DNA of 64,000 bases. Source: Novosphingobium mathurense (GTDB lineage: Bacteria; Pseudomonadota; Alphaproteobacteria; Sphingomonadales; Sphingomonadaceae). The stretch spans positions 1 to 64,000 of the forward strand of contig NZ_FVZE01000005.1 of the NCBI RefSeq assembly GCF_900168325.1. Direction: 5' to 3'. Position numbers and translations under genes: made by a program. Of this stretch, positions 25,202-33,635 are shown in pieces (within the stretch, counting starts at the first letter, position 1; each line of letters starts with the position of its first letter). The notes under the pieces were generated by a model that was not told where the DNA came from, did not search any database, and saw only the letters and a program-made list of their open reading frames with translations.

Positions 25202-25546
25202 GTGCAAAAATATCTCAAAATAGCCTTCTGGACGGCGATGGGCTTTGCCATCTTCATGGCGATCCTGCCCAATTCCAACGACCTGCACGGCATCGTGCCG
25301 GATAAAATCCAGCACATGGCGGCATTTGCGAGTCTGGCGATCCTGGGGACGCTGGCCTATCCGCGTATTCCCCGGTTGCTGCTGGCGCTCGGCCTGGTGG
25401 TCGTGGGTGGCCTGATCGAAGTGGTGCAAATGATTCCTGCGCTGCATCGCGATGCGGAATGGGGAGACCTGTTCGCCGATACGTTCGCGGTGGCGCTGAT
25501 CCTGGTCTGCATGCAGTTCGTGCTCAAGGCCTTGCCCAACCGTTAA
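25202..25546 (+). CDS. VanZ-like membrane protein
   Basis: A 114-residue protein with four hydrophobic segments. The second loop carries IVPDKIQHMAAFASLAILG, the conserved Asp-Lys-x-x-His of VanZ-like proteins, and EWGDLFADTFAVALIL, the D-x-x-x-[DN] helix. VanZ homologues are small envelope proteins of uncertain role outside teicoplanin resistance. The start is unclear: a GTG at 25202 (first residues VQKYLKIAFW) is chosen over a TTG at 25151; neither has a clear ribosome-binding site. Confidence 0.7.
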   Translation: MQKYLKIAFWTAMGFAIFMAILPNSNDLHGIVPDKIQHMAAFASLAILGTLAYPRIPRLLLALGLVVVGGLIEVVQMIPALHRDAEWGDLFADTFAVALILVCMQFVLKALPNR

Positions 25547-26355
25547 GCGAGCCTGGGCGGGGATCGCGCGATAGGTGCTCCGGCAAGTTCGCGATCCTTG
25601 CGCTATCCCGACTTCCACGCCGGTTGTGCTGCCGGAAATTGTGACGTTCTTCGCGAGTTCGAGCAGACCCCGCGCGCGAAACTGGCGCCTTTCTGCTGTT
25701 AAATAAGTTTAATCGTTGTTGCTTTGGGACGAATTCGTTTCGCCGCTTCTTATAACTTATGATAGTTTCCATGGTTAGTGGAAGAGTGAGGGGCAGCCTG
25801 ATGAGACGTGCTTCCCAATTCGTCTTGAATTTGACGGCCGTGAAGACCCCATTCGCGGATAAAACCAACTGTCCGACGCTCTGCCACGAGGGGAATCGTC
25901 AAGTCAGACTAGCGCCATGACCCGCTGATGATTCATCCGTTAACGCCGGCCGGTACAAGCCCCCCTGCTATTGCGTAGCCGGTACGGCACTGGTCCCGGC
26001 GCTGGAATCAAGGCAACTGCAAAGCTCCTCGTTTCTGGCGTCGGGACTTCCCTCGGCGCGAAACTGATTGCCGATCGCGAATTTCGGCATATTTCCGTCA
26101 TTACCGCAGAAGCCCGAAGGTGGCTGATCGTGAGTTGTCGCCGGAAAATTGTATAATTGCGACAAGGCAGTCGGCCTGTCGCGTGTCGCGGGTGCTTTCC
26201 AAGTAAATATAGAAATAAAGAGCTGATCTGGGTGCTTTTCTTAAGTGCCCGGTTTACCAGACTTGTTTTGCGTTGAACTGGATGACTGCCCGCATTAACC
26301 TGACAAGACTCTGAACTCTATGCGATCCTTTCCTTGAAGAATGGAGAGAGAAGCA
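25547..26355. other. long gap with no supported gene
   Basis: About 0.8 kb, noticeably more AT-rich than its neighbours (for example 25690-25790 and 26200-26300). Short open frames exist on both strands, but none has a ribosome site, recognisable protein or GC-rich codon pattern. It probably holds the promoter(s) of the small-protein genes to the right and may hide an RNA gene; I could not identify one. Confidence 0.5.
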
Positions 26356-26601
26356 GTGACGCGGCAGGACTATTCTTTTTTCGGGAGCGTCGATGCTCGA
26401 AGTGCGTCGCCGTCATTCGTCGGGCGACCGAGCGCTTCTTCTCCGGCAGACTTTCTGGCGATCGAGCCCGGCTTACAGGGCCTGATGGAGGTCGTCCCCG
26501 CAGGGCGGCGTCCCTCTCATGACTTTCCGTCCCCTGCCTGCATAACCACCGAGATGGGCAGGGGGCGGAAAATTGTCACCATGGCGCGGTACCGGCCATG
26601 A
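26356..26601 (+). CDS. possible small protein upstream of a lipoprotein gene
   Basis: A GTG at 26356 behind GGAGAGAG opens 81 codons (VTRQDYSFFGSVDARSAS...) ending at a TGA that overlaps the next ATG (ATGA at 26598-26601). Correct spacing of the ribosome site and the overlap argue for a real coupled gene. The composition is undistinguished and no family is recognised, so it may be chance. Confidence 0.35.
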   Translation: MTRQDYSFFGSVDARSASPSFVGRPSASSPADFLAIEPGLQGLMEVVPAGRRPSHDFPSPACITTEMGRGRKIVTMARYRP

Positions 26602-27065
26602 TTGCGCGCGTCGCCCGTCATGGCCTTGGGATATCTATTCTTGCCGGTCTGTCGCTCGCCTCGGAAGGCTGCGGTACGGGCAGTGGCGAAAAGCCGCTCG
26701 TGCCGCCAAGCGAGGAGGCCACGACCGATGCCGAGCCTATGGCCATCGCCAGCGAAGCCTCGGTTGCAATGCTTGAGCCGCCTGCGGCCCCGTCGCCAGT
26801 CGCCCAAGCCGGGCCGCGCATTCCCGAGACGCCGCCGGTTCGTGACCTCGCCGGCGGGCTCAGCGGCCTTGAATCCAAGTGCCTTGCCAGCGTGGGGGAT
26901 GTGACCCGCGCGACCGTCATCGGCACGCGGCGCATCGATGAAAGCGGGCCGACGGTAAAGATATACGTGAATGTCCGAGGGGCTCAGGCCCCGTGGCTGT
27001 GCAGGGGCAATCGCGACGGCACCATTGTCGAGGTCATGTACACCGGTAGCGAGGGCAACCTTTGA
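26598..27065 (+). CDS. small exported protein, unknown family
   Basis: A 155-residue protein with an N-terminal hydrophobic stretch (LGISILAGLSLASEGC) that looks like a lipoprotein signal, though the Ser-Glu-Gly before Cys is a poor lipobox. A Pro/Ala/Glu-rich linker of about 60 residues follows, then a compact C-terminal domain (SKCLASVGDVTRATVIGTRRIDE ... VKIYVNVRGAQAPWLC) with two Cys that could form a disulphide. The domain is about 70 residues and predicted mainly beta. I do not recognise the family. The start overlaps the upstream small frame. Confidence 0.65.
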   Translation: MIARVARHGLGISILAGLSLASEGCGTGSGEKPLVPPSEEATTDAEPMAIASEASVAMLEPPAAPSPVAQAGPRIPETPPVRDLAGGLSGLESKCLASVGDVTRATVIGTRRIDESGPTVKIYVNVRGAQAPWLCRGNRDGTIVEVMYTGSEGNL

Positions 27066-27129
27066 AGCCTTGCGCGTGCCCTGCGATGTCTGTTTGCGGC
27101 CAGTTGCAATGCCATGGAGAAATACGAAG

Positions 27130-27408
27130 ATGAGATGGCTCTTCGGGATATTTCTGTTGCTCTACATTCTCGCGCTCCTGGCGCTGACTGTGGGCACGTT
27201 CGGCTGGTTCGGGCAGGAGAAGGACCCGCTCTCGGGCGCTTTCCTCATGCCGCTGGGCCTGCCGTGGAACCTGCTGGCCGACCGCGCAGGGCTGGGTTCA
27301 CTGGCGGCCGCCGTTCTGGCGCCCGGCGTGAACCTCGGCATTCTCGGCTTGCTGGTGGAGATGTTCCCACCGGCGGAAAGGGCGCGCGACGAACGCCGGG
27401 AGGGCTGA
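27130..27408 (+). CDS. small inner-membrane protein
   Basis: A 92-residue protein starting MRWLFGIFLLLYILALLAL, with two hydrophobic helices (residues 4-22 and about 58-80) joined by a loop with LPWNLLADRAGLGSL. The tail is charged. A GGAG lies about ten bases before the ATG. It is common as a hypothetical gene; no function is known to me. It converges on the CcmI-like gene with 22 bases between them. Confidence 0.6.
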   Translation: MRWLFGIFLLLYILALLALTVGTFGWFGQEKDPLSGAFLMPLGLPWNLLADRAGLGSLAAAVLAPGVNLGILGLLVEMFPPAERARDERREG

Positions 27409-27430
27409 TCCTCCAGTCCCCGCGGTGCTC

Positions 27431-28384
27431 CTATTTCTCCCGAATGCCGAGCATTCCGGCCTGCTGGCGCAGATAATCGGCCTTGCCCGGATTGGCGGCG
27501 ATGGCATCGGCGAGAGCCTTTTGCGCCTTTTCCGGTTGCTCGAGCATGCGGCGGCTGCGCATCAGCATGACCCATCCGTCGATGTAGGAAGGATCGTTTG
27601 CCAACCGCTGTTCGAGGCTTGCCACCATGCCATCGGCCATGTTGCGTTGTTCGCTTGGTGCCAGGCGCGAGGCATTGGCGAGATCCTGTGCAGTGGGCCC
27701 GGGAATGCCGCGGGCTGCGACCGGGAGCGAAGCGTCCATCGGTGCGCTGGAGGCAGCCTTCCTGTCCGCAGCGGCGAGCTTGTCGGCAACGTCGATCTTG
27801 TGAATCTTGCCGACCTGTTCGATCGTGCGGATGAGGTCGCTGCGCCACGGCGCATCGGCGGGGCTGTCTTCGAGCAGGGCAAGCCAGTCGTTCACAGCGC
27901 CCTGATGATCTCCGGACAGGTCGCGCTTCACCGCCATGAAGTAGCGCGAGCGCGGGTCCTTGGGGTCGATGGCGATGGCCTTTTCGAAAGCGCTGACGGC
28001 TTGCGGCGGCATCGGGTCGCGATCGCTGGCCATGACCCGTGCCTCGCCAAGCGCAGACCACAGGACGGCAATACCCGGCGCCAGCTCGGTTGCCTTGCCA
28101 TAGGCATTGGCGGCCTCGGCGAATCGCGCCGCCTCGAAATACGCCAGCCCCAGTCGCTGCCAGGCGGCTGAATCCTTGGGCGAATCCCTGGTCGCCTGTT
28201 CCAGATCGTCGATCGAGGCACTGGCCGGCAAAGACGCTGAAGCGGCCATGGCCGCGTTGCCTGACGCAGTGTTAACCTCGTCATCGCGCAGTATCGCGGT
28301 TCCGACAGCGCCTGCTGCGACAAGTCCTGCAATTACCAGAGCGATTCTTTGCGGACGAAATATTGTCGTCGTCGGTTGTGTCAT
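27431..28384 (-). CDS. TPR membrane protein, CcmI/NrfG-like (cytochrome c maturation)
   Basis: A 317-residue protein. After MTQPTTTIFRPQR there is one membrane helix (IALVIAGLVAAGAVGTAIL), then TPR repeats in the periplasm. AWQRLGLAYFEAARFAEAANAYGKATEL is split across repeats 1-2, and the CcmI-like SRYFMAVKRDLSGDHQGAVNDWLALLEDSPADAPWR is partly readable at residues 140-175. The C-terminal part ends in a further TPR pair. CcmI/CycH chaperones deliver apocytochrome to the haem-ligation machinery. Its place beside two operons encoding more than 20 haem-binding motifs makes that role attractive. The ATG at 28384 is chosen over a longer frame. It is divergent from the electron-transfer operon. Confidence 0.65.
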   Translation of the reverse strand: MTQPTTTIFRPQRIALVIAGLVAAGAVGTAILRDDEVNTASGNAAMAASASLPASASIDDLEQATRDSPKDSAAWQRLGLAYFEAARFAEAANAYGKATELAPGIAVLWSALGEARVMASDRDPMPPQAVSAFEKAIAIDPKDPRSRYFMAVKRDLSGDHQGAVNDWLALLEDSPADAPWRSDLIRTIEQVGKIHKIDVADKLAAADRKAASSAPMDASLPVAARGIPGPTAQDLANASRLAPSEQRNMADGMVASLEQRLANDPSYIDGWVMLMRSRRMLEQPEKAQKALADAIAANPGKADYLRQQAGMLGIREK

Positions 28385-28504
28385 CGCGATTTCCCATTCA
28401 TTACAGTATTGTCGGCTGAGGGGGCAGGCCACGGATCAGCTTTGGGCAAATGCGGTTTTTCGTGTGGCATTGCAATGTTCGGTCGGCACGACGAGGGGGA
28501 AGTT

Positions 28505-30949
28505 GTGAAAGATCGCGTCCGTATCGCAATTATCGGCTCCGGCCCTGCAGGCATGAGCGCGGCGGGCAGGGCGGCCAGGCTGGGCATGTCGCATGTCCTG
28601 CTGGAAAAGACCGATCACTTGTCCGATACCATCTTCAAGTACCAGAAGGGCAAGCACGTCATGGCGACGCCTTCGTCGCTGGTGCTGCGGTCCGATTTCG
28701 AGTTCGATGCGGGCAAGCGTGAGCAGATCCTGGGGATCTGGGACGAGCAGGCCGCCAGCAACGCGGTCACCGTGCGCTACAATGCCGAAGTGACTAAGAT
28801 CGAAGGCGAAAAGGGCGCGTTCGTCCTGACGCTCAAGGGCGGCGACACCATCGAGGCCGAAGCGGTGATCCTGGCCATCGGCACGCAGGGCAACCCCAAC
28901 CGCCTGCGCTGCGCCGGCGCCGACCTGCCGCATATCCAGTACCAGCTAGACGATCCGACCGAATATGTGGACGAGCACATCACGGTCGTTGGTACCGGTG
29001 ACGCCGGGATCGAGAACGCCCTGGGCCTCGCCGCCGATCCGGCGCAGGGCAATGTCGTCACGATCCTCAACCGCGGCACCGAATTCGCGCGTGCCAAGGA
29101 AGCCAACGTCAAGCTGCTGACCGAAGCCGAAGCCGCCGGGCGCATCATCATCCGCAACGAGACGACCCCGGCTGAAGTCCGGCCGGGCGAACTCGTTCTC
29201 GATACGCGCGACGGACAGGAAACCATTCGCTGCGACCGCATCATCGCGCGCACCGGCTCGGCCCCGCCGCGCAAGTTCGTCGAGGATTGCGGCATCGAGT
29301 TCACCAGTCCCGAGCGCGAGGCGTTCCCGGTGCTGTCGCCGGTGTTCGAGACGACGCGCCCGGGCATCCACGTCATCGGCGCACTGGCGGGCTATCCGCT
29401 GATCAAGCACTGCATGAACCAGGGCTATGACGTCGTCGAGTTCCTCAACGGGAATACCGATCTCAAGCCTGCCGACGAACCGATCCTGGCCGAAAAGTTC
29501 GCGACCCTGCCGGGCCAGCGCAGCGTTGACGAATGGCTTGAACTGTTCGGCAGCCGGATCGAGATCTTCCGCGACATTTCAGCGCTCCAGCTGCGCGAAC
29601 TGATGCTCGATTCCGATGTCAGCGCCTTCCGCAAGGGCGAGGCGGTGTTCGAGCGCAACGAGCCTGGCTCCTCGCTCTTCGCCATCGCCGACGGTTCGGT
29701 CGCGGTCGAGGTCAACAAGGACGATCCCTCGATTACCGTACCGATCGGGCAGGGCTCCATCTTCGGCGAAGTCGGCCTGATTTCCGGCCGTCGCCGCGGG
29801 TCCACCGTACGTGCGGCGCAGGACCTGATCGTTGTCGAACTCTCGCGCGCCGCCGCGCTGAAGATGATGGCGACGGCCCCGGCCGCGGCCAAGGTCGTCA
29901 ACCGCATCGCCATCGAGCGCCAGTTGCTCCAGATCTTCGGTTCGGGCCTCACGCCGGAAGACATCGCCGAACTGGTCGACGGCGCGGAAGTCAGGGAACT
30001 GCGCGCCAACGAAGTGCTGATGAAGGAAGGCGAGGAAGGCACCGACATCTTCATCATCCGCCGCGGCTCGATGATCGTCGAGCGCCAGATCGGCGGCAAG
30101 CCGGTGTTCCTCAGCTATCTTCCGGCCGGCGCCTATGTCGGCGAGATGGCGGTGATCGATGGTTCGCGCCGTTCCGCGACAGTGCGATCGGCGATCAAGT
30201 CCGAAGTGATCCGCCTGCCGGGTGAAGCCTTCGTGCGCCTCTTGGCGCGCAAGCCGCAGCTCAAGCAGAAGGCCTTCGCCGAGATGGAGCGGCGGCGCGA
30301 GATCAATACCTTCGTCGAAGGGCGCAAGGAGAACTTCTCCAGCGTCGTCGACATGTATTCCCAGACCGCGCAGTTCCTTGTCGACAACGGCATCGGCGAG
30401 GCGACCGACGTCCTGCTGATCGACGAGACGCTCTGCGTGGGCTGCGACAACTGCGAGAAAGCCTGCGCCGACAGTCACGACGGCCTTTCGCGGCTCGACC
30501 GCGAGGCGGGGACCACTTATGCGCACCTCCATGTGCCGACTTCGTGCCGTCACTGCGAACATCCGCATTGCATGGCGGATTGCCCGCCCAATGCGATCCA
30601 GCGCGGCCCCGACGGCGAAGTCTTCATCGACGAGACCTGCATCGGCTGCGGCAATTGCCAGCGCAATTGCCCCTATGGCGTGATCCGCATGGATTCGGTC
30701 CCGCCGAAGAAGCCCTCGATCCTCTCGTGGCTGTTCCTCGGCAAGGGGCCGGGGCCGGGTGAGCCGAGCAAGGCCTGGCGCAAGGCGCATGCCGATGGCG
30801 TCGAGCGGCCCAAGCAGGCGATCAAATGCGACATGTGCGCGGGGATCGAGGGCGGTCCGTCCTGCGTTCGCGCCTGTCCCACCGGGGCGGCGATCCGCGT
30901 TTCGCCGGAGGCATTCCTCTCGGTCGCCAAGCTGGCGGAGGGCGAATGA
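28505..30949 (+). CDS. FAD/NAD(P) reductase - two cNMP-binding domains - 4x[4Fe-4S] ferredoxin fusion
   Basis: An 814-residue cytoplasmic-type protein. Residues 1-320 form a thioredoxin-reductase-like flavoprotein (IAIIGSGPAGMSAAG at about 7-21, a second nucleotide site TVVGTGDAGIENALG). Residues 365-465 and 490-590 are two CRP-type cyclic-nucleotide-binding folds with phosphate-cassette stretches FGEVGLISGRRRGSTVRA (near 420) and VGEMAVIDGSRRSATVRS (near 545). Residues 640-814 are a HybA/DmsB-like ferredoxin with four Cys sets (CVGCDNCEKAC, CRHCEHPHCMADC, CIGCGNCQRNC, CDMC...CVRAC). It likely passes electrons from NAD(P)H to the membrane cytochrome encoded next, under cyclic-nucleotide control. 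The GTG start at 28505 has GAGGGG upstream. It begins the plus-strand operon; the next ATG overlaps its stop. Confidence 0.85.
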   Translation: MKDRVRIAIIGSGPAGMSAAGRAARLGMSHVLLEKTDHLSDTIFKYQKGKHVMATPSSLVLRSDFEFDAGKREQILGIWDEQAASNAVTVRYNAEVTKIEGEKGAFVLTLKGGDTIEAEAVILAIGTQGNPNRLRCAGADLPHIQYQLDDPTEYVDEHITVVGTGDAGIENALGLAADPAQGNVVTILNRGTEFARAKEANVKLLTEAEAAGRIIIRNETTPAEVRPGELVLDTRDGQETIRCDRIIARTGSAPPRKFVEDCGIEFTSPEREAFPVLSPVFETTRPGIHVIGALAGYPLIKHCMNQGYDVVEFLNGNTDLKPADEPILAEKFATLPGQRSVDEWLELFGSRIEIFRDISALQLRELMLDSDVSAFRKGEAVFERNEPGSSLFAIADGSVAVEVNKDDPSITVPIGQGSIFGEVGLISGRRRGSTVRAAQDLIVVELSRAAALKMMATAPAAAKVVNRIAIERQLLQIFGSGLTPEDIAELVDGAEVRELRANEVLMKEGEEGTDIFIIRRGSMIVERQIGGKPVFLSYLPAGAYVGEMAVIDGSRRSATVRSAIKSEVIRLPGEAFVRLLARKPQLKQKAFAEMERRREINTFVEGRKENFSSVVDMYSQTAQFLVDNGIGEATDVLLIDETLCVGCDNCEKACADSHDGLSRLDREAGTTYAHLHVPTSCRHCEHPHCMADCPPNAIQRGPDGEVFIDETCIGCGNCQRNCPYGVIRMDSVPPKKPSILSWLFLGKGPGPGEPSKAWRKAHADGVERPKQAIKCDMCAGIEGGPSCVRACPTGAAIRVSPEAFLSVAKLAEGE

Positions 30950-31815
30950 TGGCAAGCGCATCCGAAACCGGCCACGTCGCCAACCGGGAATATCGCAGCG
31001 ATCACGAGGGTTTCCTGCGTCATCGCGGGTTCCGCTGGATGAAGATCGCGACCGCGCTCTGCGTGGTGTGCATCGCCGCCTATTTCCTGACCGATCCCAA
31101 GCCGCGCCCCGGTGGCGGCACCTGGATCGGCTATACCCTGGGCACCATCGGCGCCCTGCTGATCGTCTGGCTGTCGCTGCTGGGGATTCGCAAGCGCGCC
31201 ATCACCGAAGGACGCTGGTCGCTCAAGGCGTGGACTTCGGCCCACGTCTACCTCGGCCTTTCGCTGATCGTCGTGGCGACGCTGCACACCGGCTTCCAGC
31301 TGGGCTGGAACGTCCACACGCTGGCCTATGCGCTGATGATGCTGGTGATTGTCTCGGGCATGTTCGGCATCTGGGCCTATGCCTCGCTGCCCACCGCGCT
31401 CAGTACCAATCGTGAACAGATGACGCAGGGACAGATGGTCGACGCCATTCGCGCGCTCGACCGCCAGCTCCACGAAGCCGCGCAGCCGCTTGCGCGCGGA
31501 CCCTCCGATCTGGTGCTGGCCGCACTGGAAGAGGACCCGTTCTCGCCGGGCCTGCTGCGCCGCCTCTCGGGCCACTATTCGGGCTGCGCGACGCAGAAGG
31601 CACTGGAAGGCCTGGCGCTTTCCGGCTCTGCCGATCCGGAGATCGAGCGGGTGGAAAAGCTGCTGGTACGGCGCAAGGCCCAGCTCGAAAGGATGCGCCG
31701 ACACATGCGGCTCAAGGCCATGCTGGAGGTGTGGCTCTACGTCCATGTTCCCGCCACGATGGCGTTGCTCGCGGCGCTGACCGCCCATATCGTTTCCGTG
31801 TTCTACTACTGGTGA
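30946..31815 (+). CDS. cytochrome b-like membrane protein
   Basis: A 289-residue integral membrane protein that starts within the ferredoxin stop (ATGATGG). Predicted helices: MKIATALCVVCIAAYFL, WIGYTLGTIGALLIVWLSL, AHVYLGLSLIVVATLHTGF, HTLAYALMMLVIVSGMFGI, a soluble insert of about 110 residues, and a last helix (LYVHVPATMALLAALTAHIV). Histidines in helices 3, 4 and 5 (AHVYLG, LHTGF, VHVPA, AHIV) are placed as in diheme b-type cytochromes. The soluble insert contains CATQ, a lone Cys. It probably takes electrons from the ferredoxin to periplasmic haems. I do not recognise a named family; the b-type assignment is inference. Confidence 0.65.
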   Translation: MMASASETGHVANREYRSDHEGFLRHRGFRWMKIATALCVVCIAAYFLTDPKPRPGGGTWIGYTLGTIGALLIVWLSLLGIRKRAITEGRWSLKAWTSAHVYLGLSLIVVATLHTGFQLGWNVHTLAYALMMLVIVSGMFGIWAYASLPTALSTNREQMTQGQMVDAIRALDRQLHEAAQPLARGPSDLVLAALEEDPFSPGLLRRLSGHYSGCATQKALEGLALSGSADPEIERVEKLLVRRKAQLERMRRHMRLKAMLEVWLYVHVPATMALLAALTAHIVSVFYYW

Positions 31816-31822
31816 GGGCGGC

Positions 31823-33592
31823 ATGACTTTCAGGATCCGCCAGATCGAGCAGACCGCGACCGGACGCGAAATCGTCCGCGACCGAGACATTGCCGGCGAA
31901 ACACTCACCATCGGCCGCTCGGCCGAAAACACCATTCACCTGCCCGACCTCGCCGTCGAGCCGCGCCATGCCGAAGTGTCCGTCGTTTCCCGCGGGCGGC
32001 TGCGCGTCGAGGCGGTTGGCACGCTCGGCTTCGTTGTCGACGGCGCGGAAACGCGCTCCGCCTCGATCGACAGCCTCGGCGGCGCCGAGCTGGGCTTCGG
32101 CACTTACCGGATCACCGTCTCGCAGGACGAGGACGGCGCAGTGCTGCTCACCATCCGCAAGGCGGAAACGGCGGCGACCCGCTCGGGCAACCTCGAGGAG
32201 AAGCGCGGCTTCTCGCTGGGCGGCGTGTTGCCGGGCAAGCGGCGCATGTCATGGGCGCTGGCCGTGGTTATCGTGCTGGCGTTCCTGGCCCTGCCGATCG
32301 TGACCAACCTCATGAGCGTGAAAGGGCCGCAGGTCGCGGACAAGAGCACCGTCATCAACGACGGCAGCTGGAATCCGGGCGAACTGAGCCTGGCCCACCA
32401 CTCGCTGGCCAACAAGTGCGTGGCCTGCCACGTCAAACCGTTCGAATCCGTGCGGGACGAGACTTGCCGCAGCTGCCACAAGGACGTGCACGATCATGCA
32501 CCGGCAGCGCGTCTGGCCTCGGCGCGGGGCAACTTGCCGTTGGGTCAGGCGGCCTTGTGGAAGGTCGCCCATGCTTTCGGCAAGGAAGGGCCCGGCGCCT
32601 GTCAGGACTGCCACTCGGAGCACAAGGGCCCGACCCGCCTGACCGCGCCCAGCCAGCAGTTCTGCGCCGATTGCCACGGTCAGCTCAAGAGCAACCTGCC
32701 CGACACGCGGCTGGGCGATGCCGGCGATTTCGGCAAGCTCCACCCGCAGTTCACTGCGCGGGTGATCACCGATCCGGTGACCCGGCATCCGGCCTTCGTC
32801 TCGCTCGACAAGAAGCTGCGCGAAGACAACGGCCTGACTTTCCCGCACAAGCTTCACCTCGATCCGATGGGCGGCGTTGCGCGCATGGCCAAGAACATCG
32901 GGACCGAAAGGGGCTACGGTGCGAACGGGCTGGAGTGCAAGGACTGCCACCGCAAGACGGAGGAGGGCGTGCGCTTCAAGCCGATCGACATGGAGCGTGA
33001 CTGCGAAGGCTGCCACAGCCTTGCCTACGAACGCGTCGGCGGCATCGTGCGCCGCCTGCGCCACGGCGATGTCGAGCAGCTGACCGCAGACCTGCTGGCG
33101 GCGAAGTGGGATCACAGCAAGCCGCTGGTTTCCAACCGCAAGCGTCCGGGCGAATATGCCGAGGGCGGGCTATACCAGTTCCGATATTCCGGCGGCGCCT
33201 GGCCGGGGCTGCAGCTCGACGTGGCGTTGTCGAAGGACGGCATCTGCGGCGAGTGTCACCGCCCGACGCGGATCAACGGTCGGCCCGGCGTCGTGCCGGT
33301 ATCGCAGCCGATGCGTTATTTCGACCACGGCTGGTTCGACCATGCCGCGCACAAGCAGGAGAAGTGCACCACCTGCCATGCGGCGGACACTTCGACCAGT
33401 GCCAGTGACGTGCTGCTGCCGGGGATCAAGACCTGCCGCACGTGCCATCTCGGTGAAGACGCACCCAAATCAAAGGTGCCATCGAGCTGCGCGATGTGTC
33501 ATGGTTATCACATCACCGAGACGGGTTCGGCGGACCGGAAACCGGACGTCAACCCGTCATCTCCTAAGAAGGTCGCACTTCGGAGGGAGTAA
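31823..33592 (+). CDS. FHA domain - membrane anchor - decahaem c-type cytochrome fusion
   Basis: A 589-residue protein. Residues 1-105 are a forkhead-associated (phosphothreonine-binding) domain with TIGRSAENTIHLPDLAVEPR then HAEVSVV. A single membrane helix follows near 142-165 (ALAVVIVLAFLALPIVTNLM), then a periplasmic part with ten CxxCH haem motifs: CVACH (about 199), CRSCH, CQDCH, CADCH, CKDCH, CEGCH, CGECH, CTTCH, CRTCH and CAMCH (about 556). The FHA would face the cytoplasm and the haems the periplasm. It starts eight bases after the cytochrome b-like gene. An FHA domain on a multihaem cytochrome suggests that electron flow is gated by Ser/Thr phosphorylation; no kinase is seen in the window. 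Confidence 0.88.
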   Translation: MTFRIRQIEQTATGREIVRDRDIAGETLTIGRSAENTIHLPDLAVEPRHAEVSVVSRGRLRVEAVGTLGFVVDGAETRSASIDSLGGAELGFGTYRITVSQDEDGAVLLTIRKAETAATRSGNLEEKRGFSLGGVLPGKRRMSWALAVVIVLAFLALPIVTNLMSVKGPQVADKSTVINDGSWNPGELSLAHHSLANKCVACHVKPFESVRDETCRSCHKDVHDHAPAARLASARGNLPLGQAALWKVAHAFGKEGPGACQDCHSEHKGPTRLTAPSQQFCADCHGQLKSNLPDTRLGDAGDFGKLHPQFTARVITDPVTRHPAFVSLDKKLREDNGLTFPHKLHLDPMGGVARMAKNIGTERGYGANGLECKDCHRKTEEGVRFKPIDMERDCEGCHSLAYERVGGIVRRLRHGDVEQLTADLLAAKWDHSKPLVSNRKRPGEYAEGGLYQFRYSGGAWPGLQLDVALSKDGICGECHRPTRINGRPGVVPVSQPMRYFDHGWFDHAAHKQEKCTTCHAADTSTSASDVLLPGIKTCRTCHLGEDAPKSKVPSSCAMCHGYHITETGSADRKPDVNPSSPKKVALRRE

Positions 33593-33635
33593 GGCCCATG
33601 AATGGCATCAACGCAGGCTTCACAAGGATGCCAAA

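Noticed and set aside
25524..25868. 114-codon minus-strand frame in the AT-richer gap
   Set aside because: It overlaps the end of the VanZ gene, has no ribosome site and a composition unlike coding sequence here.
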